Below are positions 24,616 to 28,440 of a DNA stretch of 28,440 nucleotides, one piece after another (the first letter of the stretch is position 1; the number at the start of each line of letters is the position of its first letter). Below the pieces are notes generated by a model. That model had not been told where the DNA came from. It did no database searches and saw nothing but the letters and a program-made list of their open reading frames with translations. Origin of the DNA: Flavobacteriales bacterium UBA5692 (GTDB taxonomy: Bacteria; Bacteroidota; Bacteroidia; Flavobacteriales_D; Sanyastnellaceae); NCBI GenBank assembly GCA_002420235.1, contig DIHQ01000017.1, positions 2,601 to 31,040 on the forward strand, given 5' to 3'. The translations under genes and the position numbers were made by a program.

Positions 24616-25472
24616 TTGAAAATCGCGTGATATGGCATGTGATCGGAGATGTAAACCCCATATTTAAGTACCTCATCCGCACATACCCAATCCACGCTTA
24701 CAGGCCCTCGGTACAAGATGTAATCGATGCGGGTGGCGTTCGCCAAGTTTTCGGGAAGAAAGGTAGTGTATGTCCCAAATGCCTGACGGCACCGGTATCG
24801 TGCAGTTTCATAGGAATCGGTCAAATCCGCCAGCGTCATCAAGCTCTTAACAGCCTGCGTTTGGGGTTCAGCATTCAAATCACCGCATACCACCACCAAT
24901 TCATCGGATGTTGGCCCTTCCCAGCCGCTCCAGCCAGCGACGAGCGCGGCAGCATTTAATCGAGCCTTCTCACCAACGTGAGACCAGTGCGTGTTGATGA
25001 CCCTGATTGTTTGTTGCCGCTTTCGGTCAAAAAGTACCACCAAAGTCGCAATGCGGGGCATATCTGCATCCCATCCTATGCTACCATGCTGCTTGGGATT
25101 TAAGGACAACCACCGCGTCTCTCCTTGCAGAAAATCGAAACGTTCCGCGTTCCAATACACCGGGCATGCTTCCCCCTTGCCATCTGAATTCCGACCGATT
25201 CCGAATGCTTCGTGTTCCGGCATTAAGGCATTCAGGTCATCATATTGATTCGGCAGGACCTCCTGCACACCCACAATATCGAAATACCGCATAGCGAGTG
25301 CCACTTCGTTTTTGCGCTCATGCCACTGAATGGTGTCATTGGGGTTGTCATAGCGAACATTAAATGTGCAAACAGAAAACTCGACATTGACCTGGGCATG
25401 GGCCTTCGCCACTGCTATTCCCAGGATAAACAACAGCACCAAACCAATAAAATCGAAGCGCTTGCTGACCAT
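24612..25472 (-). CDS. Secreted endonuclease/exonuclease/phosphatase-family protein
   Basis: DNase I-fold metal-dependent hydrolase, 286 residues from the chosen ATG, with a signal peptide (FIGLVLLFILGIAVAKAHAQ). Motifs: VCTFNVRYDNPNDTIQWHER (the N-terminal Asn and metal region), VGVQEVLPNQYDDL (metal-binding Glu), VINTHWSHVGEKARLNAA (His), VVVCGDLNAEPQTQAVKSL (Asp/Asn pair), RIDYILYRG and ISDHMPYHAIF (final Asp-His). All catalytic blocks are present. Substrates in the superfamily include nucleic acids, phosphoinositides and phosphoesters; the RYDNPND variant is common in secreted Bacteroidota members and its substrate is not settled. The longer frame from 25523 would run into the divergent methyltransferase; a TATCTTG element ends 5 nt before the chosen ATG. 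Coupled to the SLC13 gene downstream. Confidence 0.92.
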   Translation of the reverse strand: MVSKRFDFIGLVLLFILGIAVAKAHAQVNVEFSVCTFNVRYDNPNDTIQWHERKNEVALAMRYFDIVGVQEVLPNQYDDLNALMPEHEAFGIGRNSDGKGEACPVYWNAERFDFLQGETRWLSLNPKQHGSIGWDADMPRIATLVVLFDRKRQQTIRVINTHWSHVGEKARLNAAALVAGWSGWEGPTSDELVVVCGDLNAEPQTQAVKSLMTLADLTDSYETARYRCRQAFGTYTTFLPENLANATRIDYILYRGPVSVDWVCADEVLKYGVYISDHMPYHAIFK

Positions 25473-25477
25473 TGGCG

Positions 25478-25484
25478 CAAGATA
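25478..25484 (-). promoter_or_regulatory. Weak -7-like element (TATCTTG) of the EEP-family gene
   Basis: Minus strand TATCTTG lacks one T of TAnnTTTG but ends 5 nt before the chosen ATG, the same position as the better boxes. It lies in the 40-bp divergent spacer shared with the methyltransferase gene. Confidence 0.25.
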
Positions 25485-25499
25485 CAGTGCCGAACAGCG

Positions 25500-25507
25500 T
25501 ACTTTTA
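25500..25507 (+). promoter_or_regulatory. -7-like box (TACTTTTA) of the RNA methyltransferase gene
   Basis: TACTTTTA followed by CC ends 5 nt before the GTG start at 25513. It is the third TAnnTTTACC string found just before a start codon in this window and supports the non-ATG start. Confidence 0.45.
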
Positions 25508-25512
25508 CCTCC

Positions 25513-26970
25513 GTGCGACGCAAACGAATTTTCCGAAAAAACCAAGTGCTAACCCTTGATATTCAAAGTGTTGCGTTTGGAGGCAAAGGCATAGCTCGAC
25601 AGGAAACGGATCAGGGACCCTTCGTCATTTTTGTTCAAAATGCCCTTCCCGGACAACGGGTCAAAGCCAGGGTGGTCAAGTGTAAATCCAAATATGCCGA
25701 ATGCAATTTGGACGAGGTACTCCAGCGATCTCCGCGCGAACAAGGCATTCCATACCAAGAAATTCCCGGCGCACCCTATGCTCATTTGCCCATCGAAGAT
25801 CAACACGCCTTAAAGGAGAAAACAGCACTGGAACTCTACCGGAAAATAGGAAATGTCGCTCACCTTGATCGCATTTACCAAGGCTTAATTGGCTCTCCAG
25901 AAAACTGGCACTACCGCAACAAAATGGAGTACAGTTTTTCCGCAATCGTACACAATCCCAAAACCGGAGAGAAAGAAGACCGCTTCGGGCTCGGGTTTAA
26001 GCGACGTGGAACCTGGTGGGCAGTAGAAGACCTCAACAGTGATTCTGGACTCTTCGACGCCGACATTGAAAACGTCATGCCCCAATTGCGCGAGTATTTC
26101 GCATCAACAGGCCTACCTGCTTGGCATCCCCCGCGTCGTGAAGGCTTCTTTCGCTTCCTTGTGGTACGAAAAAGCATTGCCACTCAACGCTTGCTGATCA
26201 ACCTAGTTACCACATCTGAAGGTGTGGATGACTTTGACTGCGAAAGATTCATTACCAAGCTCAAGGCGCTGCTCAAGGATCGCCTCCAGGGCGTACTGCA
26301 CACCATCAATGATGACAAAGGCGAACGGGTAGAAGCGCGAGCCGGTTCGAGTACATGCATCTATGGCGATCCATTTGTTACAGAGACATTACACGGTTTG
26401 AATTTTGATGTCGAAATGGCAAGCTTTTTTCAGACCAATCCAGCCAGTGCGGAGCGTCTGTATGAAATAGCAATTACCGAAGCCACCTCAGATTGGAATG
26501 CTAGTGGTCCTTCCGAAGACTATGTTATGGACCTCTTCTGCGGTACCGGGACCATAGCACAATTACTAGCCTGCGCCACAAATAGCACGGTCATCGGCGT
26601 TGACATAGTTGAACAGGCCATCATGGATGCCCGCAGGAGTGCTCAAAAAAACGGCATTCGAAATGCCGAATTTCACGTCGCAGACGTGGGTAAATTCCTT
26701 CTTAAATACCCCGAATATGTCGGCAAAATAAAAACCATCGTCCTCGATCCACCTCGTGCTGGAATTTCGCCCAAAACCCTTCGAAAAATCATCCGGCTTA
26801 AGGCCAAACGAATGGTTTATATATCGTGCAATCCGGCCACACAAGCCCGCGATGTCTCGTCATTGGCCGAAGCCGGGTATGATTTGACCAAGCTGACCCT
26901 CTTGGATCAATTTCCGCACACGGCCCACGTGGAGGCGGTTGGAGTATTCGAAAAAACAGCAGACCTTTGA
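25513..26970 (+). CDS. rlmD: RumA-family RNA (uracil-C5)-methyltransferase
   Basis: SAM-dependent enzyme that methylates a uracil at C5 in 23S rRNA (U1939 or a related site). 485 residues from a GTG start, giving the usual basic N-terminus RRKRIFRKNQ before the TRAM domain (VLTLDIQSVAFGGKGIA, about 12-70). No ATG occurs between an upstream codon inside the divergent gene and the TRAM domain. SAM-binding: VMDLFCGTGTIAQLLA (about 337-352), GVDIVEQAIMDARRSAQKNG, and VLDPPRAGISPKTLR. The catalytic cysteine lies in YISCNPATQARD (about 437-448). FFQTNPASAERLYE is also typical. The CX5CX2C iron-sulfur motif found in E. coli RlmD is absent; the equivalent segment reads GIPYQEIPGAPYAHLPIEDQ. The exact target base is therefore less certain. 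It is 3 nt upstream of the phosphoribosyltransferase gene. Confidence 0.88.
   Translation: MRRKRIFRKNQVLTLDIQSVAFGGKGIARQETDQGPFVIFVQNALPGQRVKARVVKCKSKYAECNLDEVLQRSPREQGIPYQEIPGAPYAHLPIEDQHALKEKTALELYRKIGNVAHLDRIYQGLIGSPENWHYRNKMEYSFSAIVHNPKTGEKEDRFGLGFKRRGTWWAVEDLNSDSGLFDADIENVMPQLREYFASTGLPAWHPPRREGFFRFLVVRKSIATQRLLINLVTTSEGVDDFDCERFITKLKALLKDRLQGVLHTINDDKGERVEARAGSSTCIYGDPFVTETLHGLNFDVEMASFFQTNPASAERLYEIAITEATSDWNASGPSEDYVMDLFCGTGTIAQLLACATNSTVIGVDIVEQAIMDARRSAQKNGIRNAEFHVADVGKFLLKYPEYVGKIKTIVLDPPRAGISPKTLRKIIRLKAKRMVYISCNPATQARDVSSLAEAGYDLTKLTLLDQFPHTAHVEAVGVFEKTADL
26962..26969 (+). promoter_or_regulatory. Possible -7 box (GACCTTTG) overlapping the methyltransferase stop
   Basis: GACCTTTG, one mismatch from TAnnTTTG, ends 4 nt before the ATG at 26974 and overlaps the TGA of the methyltransferase gene. 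The spacing matches the other near-leaderless boxes, but the bases are also constrained by coding. Confidence 0.25.
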
Positions 26971-26973
26971 GCT

Positions 26974-27486
26974 ATGAGCAGCACCCGCATTCTTGAATCC
27001 AGTCAAATCGAACGCAAACTTCAACGAATTGCCAGACAAATCCTTGAAGAATTTCACACCGAGGATGTCCTTCACCTCATCACAATCGCAGGTAACGGCG
27101 AACCAGTGGGCAAGCGAATTGGGGAAATCATCGAAGCGATTGGTGGACTTCAAATTCAAGCTTCCGTCCTCACACTCAATAAACCCAATCCCCTCGACAA
27201 GGATATCGCACTGAGTCAACCTTTAGACACGTTGGCAGGACAAGCAGTTATCGTTCTGGACGATGTGCTAAATTCGGGAAAGACGCTGATGTATGCGGTG
27301 CATCACATCTTAAGCGCCGGTCCAAAACGCGTTGCAACGGCAGTTTTGATTGACCGCATCCATCGTTCATTCCCAGTCCGTGCAGACTTCTGCGGATTGA
27401 CGTTGAGTACCAACTTAAAAGAACACATCGAGGTAAGCATAGAACCCTCAGCAAGTGCAAACGACGCTGCTACACTTCACGATTGA
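26974..27486 (+). CDS. PyrR-like phosphoribosyltransferase family protein
   Basis: A 170-residue type I phosphoribosyltransferase-fold protein. The PRPP loop is VIVLDDVLNSGKTLMYAV (about 90-107), with the two acidic residues DD and the SGKT phosphate loop. The N-terminal part has LHLITIAGNGEPVGKRIGEI, where IAGNGEPVG forms the pyrophosphate-binding loop. KRVATAVLIDRIHRSFPVRA and DFCGLTLSTN near the end resemble PyrR (bifunctional uracil phosphoribosyltransferase/pyr regulator), which reads VLIDRGHRELPIRADY. Whether it regulates pyr genes is unknown; Bacteroidota often carry a shorter, PyrR-like protein of uncertain substrate. It follows the methyltransferase gene by 3 nt, and its 3' end overlaps the convergent aroK gene by 17 bp. 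Confidence 0.85.
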   Translation: MSSTRILESSQIERKLQRIARQILEEFHTEDVLHLITIAGNGEPVGKRIGEIIEAIGGLQIQASVLTLNKPNPLDKDIALSQPLDTLAGQAVIVLDDVLNSGKTLMYAVHHILSAGPKRVATAVLIDRIHRSFPVRADFCGLTLSTNLKEHIEVSIEPSASANDAATLHD

Positions 27487-27988
27487 TTCGATTCGCTAAC
27501 GCTTGCAGAGCCTCTTCCGTCAGTTCACCAATGCGCTCGTCGCTATTAGCGTAGTCTTCTCGCCGATGCTCGTAATGCGCGCGAATTTGGTGCTCTTCTA
27601 TCGGGTATCCCATGGCTGCTAACAGCGGACGTTTATCAAGGTTTGAACGCAACCGTTCCAAAATTTCTTCAAACGGCGTATCAATCCAAACAACGAAACC
27701 ATGAGCCTTCATCACTTGAACATTTTCCCGATTAGCCATAATTCCACCCCCGCAGGAAACGATGGGAAATGATGAGCACCCGGCGATATCAAGCAATAAT
27801 GAGCTTTCCTTAGATCGAAATGTCGCTTCCCCTTTTTGCTCAAATAGATCCGAAATAGAAATTCCTTCACGTCGCTCAAACTCTTCATCGAGGTCAATCA
27901 TCGGATGACCTGTGCGGAGGGACAAAGCTTTTGCAGTCGAAGTCTTCCCCGCCCCCATGTATCCGACCAAGAACAACTGCTTAACCAT
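27470..27988 (-). CDS. aroK: Shikimate kinase
   Basis: Phosphorylates shikimate at the 3-OH with ATP in aromatic amino acid synthesis; cytosolic. 172 residues from the chosen ATG. Walker A is LVGYMGAGKTSTAKALS (about 6-22). The shikimate-binding region has MIDLDEEFERREGISISDLF (the DxD pair), and then FRSKESSLL with the binding Arg. CGGGIMANRENVQVMKAHGF is the conserved GGG loop, followed by VVWIDTPFEEILERLRSN. LDKRPLLAAM holds the lid arginine. A longer frame begins 19 codons upstream with residues unlike the family and inside the FAH gene, so it is rejected. Its start overlaps the stop of the FAH-family gene by 8 nt, indicating translational coupling, and its 3' end overlaps the phosphoribosyltransferase gene by 17 bp. 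Confidence 0.96.
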   Translation of the reverse strand: MVKQLFLVGYMGAGKTSTAKALSLRTGHPMIDLDEEFERREGISISDLFEQKGEATFRSKESSLLLDIAGCSSFPIVSCGGGIMANRENVQVMKAHGFVVWIDTPFEEILERLRSNLDKRPLLAAMGYPIEEHQIRAHYEHRREDYANSDERIGELTEEALQALANRINREV

Positions 27989-28427
27989 GGATTTGCACGC
28001 GAAACATTGAATATTCGTCAAGAAAACCTTCAAGCACATCTCCATCCGCTACCGGTCCAACTCCAGCCGGTGTCCCAGTAAAAAGAACGTCACCCATCTT
28101 CAGCGTCATGTACTGAGAAACATACGAAATGAGGTCATGCACGTGGAAAATCATGGATTCAGCTGTTGCGGATTGAACCACGCGGCCGTTTTTCTTTAAA
28201 GTGAAACATGCTAGTTCCCAGCCTCCCTTCCATGTTGCTTTAGGAATCCATTTCTTGCTCAATACCGCTGAACCGTCAAACCCCTTAGCCTTTTCCCATG
28301 GATGACCCTTGGCTTTTAAAGCCGATTGCACGTCTCTAGCGGTAAAATCGATACCTAATGACAACTCATCAAAATACCGATGGGCGAATTCTGGGGCTAT
28401 GTTTTTTCCATTACGCGTAATCCGCAC
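27981..28427 (-). CDS. Fumarylacetoacetate hydrolase-family protein (partial, N-terminus lost at right end)
   Basis: C-terminal about three quarters of a FAH-superfamily hydrolase or decarboxylase (148 residues visible, family members of this short type are about 200). Present: VRITRNGKNIAPEFAHRYFD, ELSLGIDFTARDVQSALKAK, HPWEKAKGFDGSAVLS and YVSQYMTLKMGDVLFTGTPA, with Asp in GIDFTARD as a metal ligand and GTPAGVG typical of the C-terminus. The upstream glutamate ligands (ExE) are missing with the N-terminus. The first codon at 28425-28427 reads GTG but corresponds to an internal Val; no true start is visible, because a TAA arises in the terminal palindrome at 28437-28439. It is upstream of aroK and overlaps it by 8 nt. 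Substrate unknown. Confidence 0.9.
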   Translation of the reverse strand: MRITRNGKNIAPEFAHRYFDELSLGIDFTARDVQSALKAKGHPWEKAKGFDGSAVLSKKWIPKATWKGGWELACFTLKKNGRVVQSATAESMIFHVHDLISYVSQYMTLKMGDVLFTGTPAGVGPVADGDVLEGFLDEYSMFRVQIHG

Positions 28428-28440
28428 ATGTGCGGATTAC
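28417..28440. repeat. Perfect 24-bp palindrome at the window end
   Basis: The last 24 bases are a perfect palindrome with half-site GTAATCCGCACA. A second 10-bp palindrome (TTACGCGTAA, 28411-28420) overlaps it. The left half encodes conserved FAH residues on the minus strand; the right half reads as a mirror copy and places TAA in that frame. It is probably not biological; see findings. Confidence 0.85.

Noticed and set aside
25473..25523. Longer start for the endonuclease/phosphatase-fold gene
   Set aside because: It would place 17 charged residues before a good signal peptide and run into the divergent methyltransferase gene.
1..28440. CRISPR array, transposase, phage or defence island
   Set aside because: No regularly spaced repeats, terminal inverted repeats or recognisable mobile or defence genes; the content is largely core metabolism and envelope functions.

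Overview
The window looks like a chromosomal stretch from a member of the Bacteroidota, most likely a free-living Flavobacteriales-type lineage. Evidence: a PorQ subunit of the type IX secretion system (T9SS), a large secreted protein with a T9SS type-B (CHU_C, gliding-associated) tail, the Bacteroidota-type GlmU-like protein, a bacillithiol gene (bshA), a NagZ/serine-hydrolase fusion, and -7 boxes of the Bacteroidota form TAnnTTTG. Genes are densely packed, often overlapping by 4 bp (ATGA). I see no rRNA, tRNA, insertion sequence, phage gene or CRISPR array, and no gene-free stretch over about 165 bases.

Layout. 1-1869 (minus): FecCD-type permease (cut by the left edge) behind a BtuF/FecB-type lipoprotein, i.e. 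a siderophore or corrinoid importer. 1904-3547: biotin-dependent carboxyltransferase of the methylcrotonyl-CoA type. 3549-4726 (minus): HEAT-repeat protein and a Nudix CoA pyrophosphatase, divergent from aat (4802-5497). 5660-6140: two small unknown proteins facing each other across a bidirectional terminator. 6294-10887 (minus): FucP-type sugar MFS transporter and a 1078-residue T9SS cargo protein. 10983-12532 (minus): ECF-like sigma factor and a MerR regulator with a B12-binding region that keeps the CarH Wx9EH motif. 12593-13750: alternative GlmU. 13845-22674: tightly packed rightward operon lon-porQ-cmk-(GH3/serine hydrolase)-bshA-membrane protein. 22750-25472 (minus): aroQ, SLC13 transporter, secreted endonuclease/phosphatase-fold protein. 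25513-27486: RumA-family RNA methyltransferase and a PyrR-like phosphoribosyltransferase. 27470-28427 (minus): aroK and a FAH-family hydrolase cut by the right end.

How the parts relate. PorQ belongs to the outer-membrane attachment complex that processes and anchors T9SS cargo such as the 1078-residue protein here. The GH3/serine hydrolase and GlmU-like protein point to cell-wall amino sugar metabolism, BshA to low-molecular-weight thiol synthesis, and aroQ/aroK are two separate steps of the shikimate pathway. The MerR/sigma pair resembles light- and B12-dependent regulators of carotenoid genes, but no carotenoid gene is in the window.

The two most notable sequence-level observations are: (1) a recurring TAnnTTT(G/A) box 4-5 bases before the start codon of at least six genes, more with one mismatch, suggesting widespread leaderless or near-leaderless transcription; and (2) a perfect 24-bp palindrome at the extreme right end that puts a stop codon into a conserved domain and looks like an assembly fold-back.
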